Shown: piece by piece, positions 1 through 7,348 of the stretch
Layout: each line of letters opens with the position of its first letter
How positions within the stretch are numbered: position 1 is the first letter of the stretch
NCBI RefSeq assembly: GCF_963548695.1
Contig: NZ_CAUUWA010000058.1
Coordinates: forward strand, 1 to 13,941
Reading direction: 5' to 3'
DNA from: an uncultured Fretibacterium sp.
GTDB taxonomy: Bacteria; Synergistota; Synergistia; Synergistales; Aminobacteriaceae
Length of the DNA stretch: 13,941 nt
The notes under the pieces: generated by a model
The model's input: the letters and a program-made list of their open reading frames with translations, nothing else
Databases searched by the model: none
Told to the model about the DNA's origin: nothing
Position numbers and translations under genes: made by a program

Positions 1-115
1 TCTTTCAGGATTAGTATAGCATATTCAATCCTTCTCTAAGGCGATTTGGTATGAGCACGAAGGCACAGTATCCTTTCATCACCTACTGTTGCATTTGGAT
101 TGTAAATCCAAGACC

Positions 116-157
116 GAAAAAGGGCTGCCCCCGTCCTTGGGATGGGGGCAGCCCTTC
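116..157 (-). terminator. Rho-independent terminator after the GH57 gene
   Basis: Bases 120-132 and 144-156 are perfect 13-base inverted repeats. The pairing continues inward through 133-136 and 140-143 (one G-U pair) to a three-base loop, giving about 17 paired positions. Read on the minus strand the hairpin is followed by five Ts (complement of 117-121). On the plus strand no T tract follows. It lies 28 bases beyond the GH57 stop codon and closes that transcription unit. Confidence 0.88.
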
Positions 158-184
158 GTGCGGAGGGGGTGGAGGGATGGGAGC

Positions 185-2695
185 TCAGCGCTTCCTCAAC
201 ATGGCCTCCGAGAACCGGAGCCGCCGCCCCAGACGGTGCAGCGCGTCCCACGCCTTGGGCGGGAGGGCGGATTTCCGGTGTGCTTCCAGCACCTCGAAGT
301 ATAGGTTCTGTGCTTGATAGAGGCTGAGGTGCCATTGGTGTTCGTCGACGAAGAGGGCGAGCATCGCGCAGATCCCGTCCGTCGCGGCGGCGTCCCCGGG
401 GTCCTCGCAGAGCCGATCCATCCGCCGGTCCAGCCATTGAGAGACGGCGAAGCCGATGCGGGGGACGTCAAGCGCCGTCCTCCACCGCGCCGCGAGGCGG
501 AGCTGCCCACGGATGTGCGCGATGTCGGGAACCTCGTGCTCCAGGGCGTGGACGATATTCGACGTCAGGGCGACCTCGGCGGCCGAGGCGATGATCCGGG
601 GCGGCCGCATCTCCAGGGTCGTCAGGTAGTCCAGGAGCGAGTCGTAGCTGCGGACGATGGAATGAACGCTCTCCTCGATCCGGGCGACGTCCTGCCGCAG
701 CAGCTTGTCCAGGACCTTGCGCTGGGCGTCGGCCAGGATATGGCGCAGGGAGAACAAGTCGTGCCCGAAGCGCCCGACCAATCCCCTCTCATCGGACCCG
801 GCGAAGAGTTCTCGCAGGGCGTCCGCCTCCCCGGCCGTCACCTCCCGGACCTCCCGCTCGGGGGCGACCCCGCACAGGATGGAGGTGCCGCCTCGATAGT
901 TGGCGGCGAAGAGGAAGGTCTCCTCCTCCCCCGTGACCTCGGAACGGACCCGAACCGTCCCGGCCGAGAAGGCGCAGGAGCCCGCGGCCCCCTGTGGCGG
1001 GGATGCTTCCGAGGGCGAGATTTTTTTCGGGGCTGAGTTTTTTCCCGAATTTGAGGCTTTTTCCGAGGTTGAGTTTTTTCCCGAATCTGAGGCTTTTTCC
1101 GGGACGGCGGCGGTCCCGGAGAAGCGCCAGCATCCCTCGGAGAAGGCGGGCGCGAAGCCCGGGAAGAGCGACGTGATCCCGTAGTGCGCGGCCAGCCGGG
1201 CCTTCGTGATCCGGCCGGGCCGGACCAGCAGCTCGTAGACCCGGGCGCCGTTTCCGAGCTCGGGGACATTGCTGGGGGCCCTCTCCAGCATCCTCAGGAA
1301 CTCGGGGGCGCAGTCCCGCCCGGAGAGGTCCCTCGCCAGCTCGATGGCGCGGGCCGCATAGCGGAGGATCTGCACCGTCTCGATGCGGGAGATGTCGTCG
1401 AAGAACCAGCCGCAGCTCGTGTACATCAGCAGGGTGGAGCGCTGCAGCTCCATCAGGGAGAGGGCCCGTGTGCGCTCCTCGGGGCCGAGGGGACGCGCGG
1501 CATGCCGCGCGAGCCAGCGCTCCACGTTCTCAGGCGAGCGGTCGGAGATGACGGCGATATAAGCGTCCCGGGTGCCCCATGGGTCGGGGAAGAGCCCCCG
1601 GCCCTCGCGCTCGAAGATGTCGGCCAGCGAGTCCCTCAGCGCATCCAGGGCCTCCCGCAGCGGACCGCGCCATTGCTGGTGGAACCCCGGCGTCCCCGCG
1701 TTGCAGCCGCAGTCCCCCCTCCATCGCTCCACGCCGTGGGCGCAGCTCCAGGAGGAGTTCTCGACGATCCGCACGGCGTGTTCCGGGGGGAAGAGCGCCA
1801 GGAACTCGCCGTAGACGGTGAGCTGGGCCTCCCGGGAGCGGTCCAGCGTCTCCAGGCAGTAGGCCAGGGCCATGTCCCCATGGTCGTGATGGTGCCCGTA
1901 GGACTCCCCGTCCGTCGCGACGTGGGAGAGCACCGGGAGGTTCGAGTCCGCCAGTGCGCCGATCAGGCGATGAGCGAAGTTCTCCCCGTTGTTCAGAAGC
2001 CCGCCGAAGGCGATCTCCTGGGAGATCCGGCCGTCGTAGAAGAACAGCGCGATGCTTCGGCCGGAGGGAAGGTCGCAGCGATAGGCGCAGCGGGTGTCCA
2101 CCCGCTCCCCCCTCACGTCGCGCCAGGCACCCTCCCCGAGGGGACGGACCTCGGCGGCCTGCTTGGGGGCCAGGACGGTGAACCGGATGCCGTTCTCCGC
2201 CAGGACCTCCAGGGTCTCCGTGTCCACGGCGGTCTCGGCCAGCCACATCCCCTCGGGGGCGCGCCCGAAGCGCCTTTTGAAGTCCTCGATTCCCCAGACG
2301 ACCTGGGTCCTCTTGTCGCGGCGGTTGGCCAGGGGCATGATGATGTGGTTGTAGACCTGCGCCATCGCGGGGCCGTGCCCGGAGAAGCGCTTTCGTCCCA
2401 GGGCGTCCGCCTCCAGGATCGCGTGGTAGCAGCGGGGTTCCCGTTCCTCCATCCAGGAGAGGAGGGTAGGCCCCACGTTGAAGCTGATCCGAGAATAGTT
2501 GTTGCAGATTTTGGCGATGTTCCCATCGGCATCGAGGATTCGGGACGCGGCGTTTCGGCTGTAGCACTCGGCTGCGATCCGGGCGTTCCAGTCGTGCCAG
2601 GGAGCCGCCGACTCCTGCAGTTCGACGGCCTCGAGCCAGGGGTTCTCCCTCGGCGGTTGGTAGAAGTGTCCGTGGATACAGACGTAGCGGGGCAT
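185..2695 (-). CDS. Glycoside hydrolase family 57 protein with DUF3536-type C-terminal region
   Basis: The 836-residue product looks like a cytoplasmic alpha-glucan-active GH57 enzyme; no signal peptide is visible. GH57 landmarks are in order: HGHFYQP at residues 8-14, a GHGPAMAQVYNHIIMPL block at about 106-122, GMWLAETAVD at 149-158 with Glu154 as the likely nucleophile, and ATDGESYGHHH at 260-270 with Asp262 as the likely acid/base. The long alpha-helical second half matches the DUF3536 architecture known in cyanobacteria and other bacteria, whose exact reaction is not settled; GH57 includes amylases, 4-alpha-glucanotransferases and branching enzymes. The ATG at 2695 is preceded by AAGGGAG about nine bases upstream. 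Residues 531-554 are a Lys/Ser-rich duplicated linker that looks like a local insertion. It sits 84 bases after glgB on the same strand, so a role in glycogen turnover is likely. The family call is firm; the substrate is inferred. Confidence 0.93.
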   Translation of the reverse strand: MPRYVCIHGHFYQPPRENPWLEAVELQESAAPWHDWNARIAAECYSRNAASRILDADGNIAKICNNYSRISFNVGPTLLSWMEEREPRCYHAILEADALGRKRFSGHGPAMAQVYNHIIMPLANRRDKRTQVVWGIEDFKRRFGRAPEGMWLAETAVDTETLEVLAENGIRFTVLAPKQAAEVRPLGEGAWRDVRGERVDTRCAYRCDLPSGRSIALFFYDGRISQEIAFGGLLNNGENFAHRLIGALADSNLPVLSHVATDGESYGHHHDHGDMALAYCLETLDRSREAQLTVYGEFLALFPPEHAVRIVENSSWSCAHGVERWRGDCGCNAGTPGFHQQWRGPLREALDALRDSLADIFEREGRGLFPDPWGTRDAYIAVISDRSPENVERWLARHAARPLGPEERTRALSLMELQRSTLLMYTSCGWFFDDISRIETVQILRYAARAIELARDLSGRDCAPEFLRMLERAPSNVPELGNGARVYELLVRPGRITKARLAAHYGITSLFPGFAPAFSEGCWRFSGTAAVPEKASDSGKNSTSEKASNSGKNSAPKKISPSEASPPQGAAGSCAFSAGTVRVRSEVTGEEETFLFAANYRGGTSILCGVAPEREVREVTAGEADALRELFAGSDERGLVGRFGHDLFSLRHILADAQRKVLDKLLRQDVARIEESVHSIVRSYDSLLDYLTTLEMRPPRIIASAAEVALTSNIVHALEHEVPDIAHIRGQLRLAARWRTALDVPRIGFAVSQWLDRRMDRLCEDPGDAAATDGICAMLALFVDEHQWHLSLYQAQNLYFEVLEAHRKSALPPKAWDALHRLGRRLRFSEAMLRKR
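1032..1103. repeat. Two tandem 36-base units inside the GH57 gene
   Basis: Units 1032-1067 and 1068-1103 differ at only a few positions, and a decayed related stretch lies at about 1010-1031. Each unit encodes 12 residues of the KASxSGKNS type on the minus strand, so the array stays in frame. The unit is T-rich on the plus strand, unlike the GC-rich coding around it. It probably arose by slippage or local duplication and encodes a flexible linker. Confidence 0.85.
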
Positions 2696-2779
2696 GCGAA
2701 AAAACTCCCTTCACATTGCGGTAAAAGGCAAGAGGATACGGGCTTTCCCCGGCTTTCCTTTTTTGTGTCCGTCCGGGCC

Positions 2780-4708
2780 TTAGTCCGGGGTCTTGAGGTG
2801 AAAGACGACGATCGAGAGCGGGGGCAGGGTTAGGAGCAGCGATTGGGGGTATCCGTGGCAGGGCACGGGCTCGGCCTCCATTCCCCCCGCGTTGCCCATG
2901 CCGCTTCCTCCGTAGACGGAGGCGTCGCTGTTCAGGATCTCCCGCCAATGGCCGGGGCAGGGGACCCCAACCCGATAGGGCTCCCTGGGGACCGGGGTGA
3001 AGTTGCAGACGCAGAGGACGAACTCCCCCTTGCGCCTCCCCCTGCGCAGCCAGGCGATGACGCTCTGCCGCCAGTCGGTGCAGTCGACCCATTGGAAGCC
3101 CTCCTGCGAGAAATCCAGCTCGTGCAGGGGAGGGCAGGCCCTGTGAACGGTGTTGAGGTCCCGGACCCACTGCTGGAGCCCGCGGAAGTCCGGCTTCTCC
3201 AGCAGGTGCCATTCCAGCGCGGCGTTGTGGTTCCACTCGAGCCCCTGGCCGAACTCCCCCCCCATGAAGAGCAGCTTTTTCCCGGGGTGCGTCCACATGT
3301 AGCCCAGCAGGAGGCGCAGGTTGGCCCGCTTCTGCCACCAGTCGCCCGGCATCTTGTTGATGAGGGACCCCTTGCCGTGGACCACCTCGTCGTGCGAGAG
3401 CGGCAGCATGAAGTTCTCGGAGAAGGCGTACCAGATGCTGAAGGTCAGCTGGTTCTGGTGATAGCTGCGGAAGACACTGTCCAGGCTCATGTAGCCCAGG
3501 GTGTCGTGCATCCAGCCCATGTTCCACTTCATGCCGAAACCCAGCCCGCCCAGGAACACGGGGCGGGTGACCATGGGCCAGTCCGTGGACTCCTCGGCGA
3601 TGGTCTGCACGTCGGGGAAGCGGCCGTAGACCTCGCGGTTCAGGTCCCGCAGAAAGGCGATGGCCTCGAGGTTCTCCCTCCCCCCATGGACGTTGGGCTG
3701 CCATTGCCCCTCCTTTCGGGAATAGTCGAGGTACAGCATGGAGGCGACGGCGTCGATGCGGAGGCCGTCGGCATGGTAGCGGTCGAGCCAGAAGGCCGCG
3801 CTCGAGATGAGGAAGCTCCGCACCTCGTTTCGGCCGTAGTTGAAGATGTAGCTGCCCCAATCGGGATGGTAGCCCTTCTGCGGGGCCTCGTGCTCGTAGA
3901 GGGCGGTGCCGTCATAGCGGGCCAGGCCGAAGTCGTCGGTCGGGAAGTGGCTCGGCACCCAGTCCAGGACCACGGCGATCCCGCTTTGGTGCAGGGCGTC
4001 GATCAGGGCCATGAGGTCCTCGGGGGTTCCGTAGCGGCTGGAGGGGGCGAAGTACCCCAGGGTCTGATACCCCCAGGAGCCGTAGAAGGGGTGCTCCATC
4101 ACGGGCAGCAGCTCGACGGCGGTGAAGCCCATGTCCGTGCAGTAGCGCGGAAGCTCCTCGGCCAGCTCCCGATAGGAGAGCGACAGGCCGTCGTCCCAAT
4201 GGTGCTTCCAGGAGCCCAGGTGCACCTCGTAGACGCTCCAGGGCGCGGAGAGGGAGGTCGCGGAGGCGCGGCCCTCCATCCAGGCGGCGTCCTGCCACTC
4301 GTACTCGGGCCAGTGGACGACCGAGGCGGTCCGGGGCGGCACCTCGAAGGCGCGGGAGAAGGGGTCCATCTTGTCCTTGTGCTCGCCCCGGCTGTTCAGG
4401 ATGTGGAACTTGTAGAGAGTCCACCTCTCGAGCCCCGGGACGAAGCCCTCCCAGATGCCGCTGTCGTCCCAGCGGGCGGCCAGGGGGTGCGCCTCGGGGT
4501 CCCATCCGTTGAAGTCCCCGACGACGCTCACCGTTCGCGCGTTGGGCGCCCAGACGGAGAAGGCGATCCCCTCCGTCCCGTCCCCGGCGGTGTGCTTCTG
4601 CGCCCCCATCTTGTCGTAAAGGGTATAGTGCGTCCCCTGCTTGAACAGGAAGATGTCGTAGTCGGACAGGGTCGAAACGCCGTACTGCACCGTATGGGTC
4701 CTCTGCAT
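2780..4708 (-). CDS. glgB: 1,4-alpha-glucan (glycogen) branching enzyme
   Basis: GlgB cuts alpha-1,4 glucan chains and re-attaches them by alpha-1,6 links to make glycogen branches. An N-terminal CBM48 module (about residues 45-115, with WAPNARTVSVVGDFNGWD) precedes the GH13 barrel. The four GH13 regions are visible: DWVPSHFP at 249-256, GLRIDAV with nucleophile Asp319, IAEEST with acid/base Glu372, and LSHDEVVHGKGS with Asp440. An all-beta C-terminal domain follows. At 642 residues it is the short form without the extra N-terminal domain of the E. coli enzyme. I chose the ATG at 4708 because AAAGGA lies about eight bases upstream. An in-frame GTG at 4747, one base after the gltX stop, would add 13 residues but has no clear ribosome site. 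It lies 40 bases downstream of gltX and upstream of the GH57 gene, probably in one transcript. Confidence 0.95.
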   Translation of the reverse strand: MQRTHTVQYGVSTLSDYDIFLFKQGTHYTLYDKMGAQKHTAGDGTEGIAFSVWAPNARTVSVVGDFNGWDPEAHPLAARWDDSGIWEGFVPGLERWTLYKFHILNSRGEHKDKMDPFSRAFEVPPRTASVVHWPEYEWQDAAWMEGRASATSLSAPWSVYEVHLGSWKHHWDDGLSLSYRELAEELPRYCTDMGFTAVELLPVMEHPFYGSWGYQTLGYFAPSSRYGTPEDLMALIDALHQSGIAVVLDWVPSHFPTDDFGLARYDGTALYEHEAPQKGYHPDWGSYIFNYGRNEVRSFLISSAAFWLDRYHADGLRIDAVASMLYLDYSRKEGQWQPNVHGGRENLEAIAFLRDLNREVYGRFPDVQTIAEESTDWPMVTRPVFLGGLGFGMKWNMGWMHDTLGYMSLDSVFRSYHQNQLTFSIWYAFSENFMLPLSHDEVVHGKGSLINKMPGDWWQKRANLRLLLGYMWTHPGKKLLFMGGEFGQGLEWNHNAALEWHLLEKPDFRGLQQWVRDLNTVHRACPPLHELDFSQEGFQWVDCTDWRQSVIAWLRRGRRKGEFVLCVCNFTPVPREPYRVGVPCPGHWREILNSDASVYGGSGMGNAGGMEAEPVPCHGYPQSLLLTLPPLSIVVFHLKTPD

Positions 4709-4748
4709 GGCCGTTTCCTTTCCCCGGGGGCTCCGCGCCCCGGACACT

Positions 4749-6119
4749 TCAGATCAAGACGTAGTGCTCCAGCCGCCGCCGCACCTCGTCGCGCCCCAGA
4801 TGCACGGCGACCTCGAAGATGCCGGGGCTGACCTTCATCCCCGTGAGGGCGAAGCGCAGAGTCATCGCGTAGTCCTTCATCTTCACCCCGTGGTCGGCGA
4901 CCCAGCGCCGGGCGGCCTCCTCCAGGTTCTCCGGCGTCCAGTCGGGCAGGGAGAGGAGGACTCCGAAAAAGTCCCTGAGGCCGGGCCGAAGGTCGTCCGG
5001 GACGGCCTCCGCCGAGTAGCGGGCCTTCACGGGCTCGAAGGACACGAAGTAATCCGAGAACTCCGCCATCTCCCGGGCCGTCCGCCCCCGTCCCTCCATC
5101 AGGGTGAGGGCCCCGGCGAGCCAGGCGTCGTCGTGGTTCTCGACGGGCAGCCCCGCCTCCAGCCAGAAGGGCCGGACCATAGCGAGGCGGACCATGGGGT
5201 CGAGCCGCTTGAGGTGTTCCTGATTGATGAAGTTGAGCTTGTCGGGGTCGAACACCGCGGCCTTGCGGGTCACCCGAGACAGCTCGAAGAGCGAGGCGGC
5301 CTCGCTGCGCGTGAAGATCTCGCGGTCCTCCCCGGCCGACCAGCCCAGGAGCGCCAGGAAGTTGAACACGGAGTCCGGCATGTAGCCCATGTCCCGGAAC
5401 TCGTAGACGCTCGTCGCCCCGTGGCGCTTGCTCAGCTTCTTCTTGTCCCTGCCCAGGATCATGGGCAGGTGGGCGAAAAGCGGGACCTCCCAGCCCAGGG
5501 CACGGTAGAGCAGGATCTGCTTGGGCGTGTTCGAGATGTGGTCCTCGCCGCGGATGACGTGGCTGATCGCCATGAGGTGGTCGTCGATCACGACGGCGTA
5601 GTTGTAGGCGGGCATGCCGTCGCTCTTGATGAGGACGATGTCCTTGAGGGCGTCCGAGTTCTTCTCCCTCAGGCCGTCGCTCGTGGTCTCGATGCGGCCG
5701 TAGACGATGTCGTCGAAGGAGAGGTCCTGCCCGGGCAGGACCTTGAAGAGGATCGCCTCCCCGTCCCGGTAGGCCCTGCCCTCCGCGACGAGCCGCCCGG
5801 CGTGCTCGCGGTAAAGGTCGAGGCGCTCGGACTGCCGGTAGGGGCCGTAGTCCCCGCCCCGGTCGGGCCCCTCGTCCCAGTCCAGGCCCAGCCAGTTCAT
5901 GCCCGACATGATGGTCTCCTCGTAGGCCGCGGTCGACCGTGCCCGGTCGGTGTCCTCGATGCGCAGGATGAACCGCCCGCCGGTGTGCCGGGCCCAGAGC
6001 CAGTTGAAGAGGGCGGTGTGCCCGCCCCCGATGTGCAGCGCCCCCGTGGGGCTCGGGGCGAAGCGCACCCGTACTTCCTGTTTCTCTTTACGATTCTGTG
6101 CAGTCTCTGCCGAAGTCAT
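4749..6119 (-). CDS. gltX: Glutamate--tRNA ligase, cysteine-free form
   Basis: This class I aminoacyl-tRNA synthetase charges tRNA with glutamate in the cytoplasm. The 456-residue product shows RFAPSPTGALHIGG at 19-32 (the HIGH-type motif), RIEDTDRARS at 53-62, the GEDHISNTPKQ block at 191-201 and KLSKR at 228-232 (the KMSKS-type motif), then a helical anticodon-binding half. The start at 6119 has GGAGGA nine bases upstream. Oddly, the segment after AEGRAYRDGEA (residues 112-122) goes straight to the beta strand FKVLPG. The roughly 30-residue stretch with the Cys-x-Cys and Arg-Cys zinc site found in many bacterial enzymes is missing, and the protein has no cysteine at all. A short insertion at about 145-160 partly makes up the length. 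Whether it is discriminating or also charges tRNA-Gln cannot be told from this sequence; no other gltX or gatCAB gene lies in the window. Confidence 0.96.
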   Translation of the reverse strand: MTSAETAQNRKEKQEVRVRFAPSPTGALHIGGGHTALFNWLWARHTGGRFILRIEDTDRARSTAAYEETIMSGMNWLGLDWDEGPDRGGDYGPYRQSERLDLYREHAGRLVAEGRAYRDGEAILFKVLPGQDLSFDDIVYGRIETTSDGLREKNSDALKDIVLIKSDGMPAYNYAVVIDDHLMAISHVIRGEDHISNTPKQILLYRALGWEVPLFAHLPMILGRDKKKLSKRHGATSVYEFRDMGYMPDSVFNFLALLGWSAGEDREIFTRSEAASLFELSRVTRKAAVFDPDKLNFINQEHLKRLDPMVRLAMVRPFWLEAGLPVENHDDAWLAGALTLMEGRGRTAREMAEFSDYFVSFEPVKARYSAEAVPDDLRPGLRDFFGVLLSLPDWTPENLEEAARRWVADHGVKMKDYAMTLRFALTGMKVSPGIFEVAVHLGRDEVRRRLEHYVLI

Positions 6120-6253
6120 GAACGTCTGTCCTCCACGCCGATGGTTTTGCGGCCGTACGTCCCACGGCCCCCGAACGGCCCCGAGAAGGATGAAGGGTAC
6201 AGAAAACTCGAGGAAGAACGGGGCTGGGGAGAAGAAGCCTCACGGGACAAATT

Positions 6254-6259
6254 ATTATA
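6254..6259 (-). promoter_or_regulatory. Candidate -10 element for the gltX unit
   Basis: A perfect TATAAT on the minus strand lies about 135 bases upstream of the gltX start, in the 189-base gap after the epimerase gene. No good -35 hexamer is found at 16-18 bases, which lowers confidence. Just upstream in the direction of transcription, 6268-6282 can form a five-base-pair GC hairpin that might weakly end the epimerase transcript. The leader also holds a small hairpin at 6151-6169. Confidence 0.4.
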
Positions 6260-6307
6260 GCGCAAAGGCGCCGAAGAGGCGCGGTCCGCCCCTTTCTCGC
6301 CGGTTCC

Positions 6308-7342
6308 CTAGCCGTCCTCGGCCATCTCCCTCAGCCCCTCCTCCAGGGAGACGCGGGGCCGGTAGCCCAGGACCCTCTCCGCCCGCTCGATGGAGGCCAG
6401 GGAGTGCGGGATGTCCCCCGGCCGCGGCGGCTCGCGGCGCACGGGGACGTCGGCCCCCTGCGCGAAGACCGCACGGATTTTCTCGAGAAGCTCGCCAAGC
6501 GTCGTCCTTTCCCCGCAGGCGATGTTGAAGACGTGCCCCGGGGCCTCCGGACTCTCCGCCGCCGCGGCCAGCAGGTTGGCCAGGACGACGTTGCGGACGG
6601 AGCAGAAGTCGCGCGTCGCGGTCCCATCGCCGAAGATCACCGCGGCCCTTCCGCTCCTCACGGCGTCGATCCATCGCGGGATCACGGCGGCGTAGGCGCC
6701 GTTGGGGTCCTGCCGGGGCCCGAAGACGTTGAAGTAGCGGAGCCCGACGGTCTCGAGGCCGTAGGCCCGCGTCCAGAGCTCCGCATAGAGCTCGTTGACC
6801 GCCTTCGTCAGGGCGTAGGGGGAGAGGCAGCGCCCCGGCATGTCCTCGGACTTGGGGAGCCGGGGGTCGTCGCCGTAGACCGCGCTGGACGAGGCGTAGA
6901 CGACGCGCCGGACGCCCTGCGCGCGCGCTCCCTCCAGGACGTTGACGAAGCCCTCCGTGTTGACGGCGCTGAAGGCCAGAGGCCGTTCCATGGAGAGTGG
7001 GACGGAGGCGAGGGCCGCGTGGTGCAGGACGAAATCGACGCCCTCGCAGGCCGTGCGGCAGAGCTCCGGGTCGGCGATGGAGCCCTCGATGAAGCGGAAC
7101 CGGGCCTCCGCACCCTCCCCCGCTCCGGAGAGGGCCAGGACGAGGTTGCGGCGGTACCCGGCGCTGAGGTCGTCCAGACCGACGACCTCCTGCCCCGCCG
7201 AGAGCAGCGCCTCGGCGAGATGCGAGCCGATGAACCCCGCCGCCCCGGTCACGAGCCAGCGGCGGAGCTTCCCCAGTTTCGGCCCGAACTCCTCGAGCAG
7301 GGCCGAATAACGATAGGTGTCCGAAACTCTTTTATCGCGCAT
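6308..7342 (-). CDS. NAD-dependent sugar epimerase, WbpP/TviC-like (UDP-GlcNAc 4-epimerase type)
   Basis: This extended short-chain dehydrogenase/reductase probably interconverts UDP-hexoses, most likely UDP-GlcNAc and UDP-GalNAc, for surface glycan synthesis. The Rossmann motif GAAGFIG is at residues 33-39, LDDLSAGYRRN at 56-66, the serine cluster SSSAVYG at 151-157, and the catalytic Tyr176-x3-Lys180 in SPYALTK. RYFNVFGPRQDPNGAYAAVI and GDGTATRDF further on are typical of WbpP-like epimerases, as is the helical N-terminal extension (RYSALLEEFG) before the nucleotide-binding fold. The ATG at 7342 begins six bases after the stop of the propeller gene, and a GAGGGG sequence in that gene's last codons can serve as ribosome site, so the two are probably translationally coupled. 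Specificity is inferred from resemblance; a GalE or uronate epimerase cannot be excluded. Confidence 0.88.
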   Translation of the reverse strand: MRDKRVSDTYRYSALLEEFGPKLGKLRRWLVTGAAGFIGSHLAEALLSAGQEVVGLDDLSAGYRRNLVLALSGAGEGAEARFRFIEGSIADPELCRTACEGVDFVLHHAALASVPLSMERPLAFSAVNTEGFVNVLEGARAQGVRRVVYASSSAVYGDDPRLPKSEDMPGRCLSPYALTKAVNELYAELWTRAYGLETVGLRYFNVFGPRQDPNGAYAAVIPRWIDAVRSGRAAVIFGDGTATRDFCSVRNVVLANLLAAAAESPEAPGHVFNIACGERTTLGELLEKIRAVFAQGADVPVRREPPRPGDIPHSLASIERAERVLGYRPRVSLEEGLREMAEDG

Positions 7343-7348
7343 CTTGTC

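Noticed and set aside
95..111. A tRNA-Tyr-like anticodon arm (TTGGAT-TGTAA-ATCCAA)
   Set aside because: No D arm, T arm with GTTCGA-type sequence or acceptor stem surrounds it, and the terminator begins right after, so it is only a small hairpin.
1..115. An extended -10-like TGCTATACT on the minus strand at 13-21, pointing off the left edge
   Set aside because: No -35 hexamer at 16-18 bases and no visible downstream gene, so the stretch 1-115 is left unannotated.
1530..3860. A minus-strand open frame spanning the glgB/GH57 junction in another frame
   Set aside because: It is out of frame with both clear enzymes and has a low-complexity Arg/Pro/Gly composition.
4709..4747. GTG start for glgB directly after the gltX stop
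   Set aside because: It has no clear ribosome site, while the ATG at 4708 has AAAGGA at good spacing and starts the family-like sequence.
1184..4831. Long plus-strand open frames opposite the GH57 and glgB genes
   Set aside because: They are Gly/Arg/Val/Pro-rich, match no fold I know and mirror well-defined genes on the other strand; GC-rich DNA gives such antisense openings.
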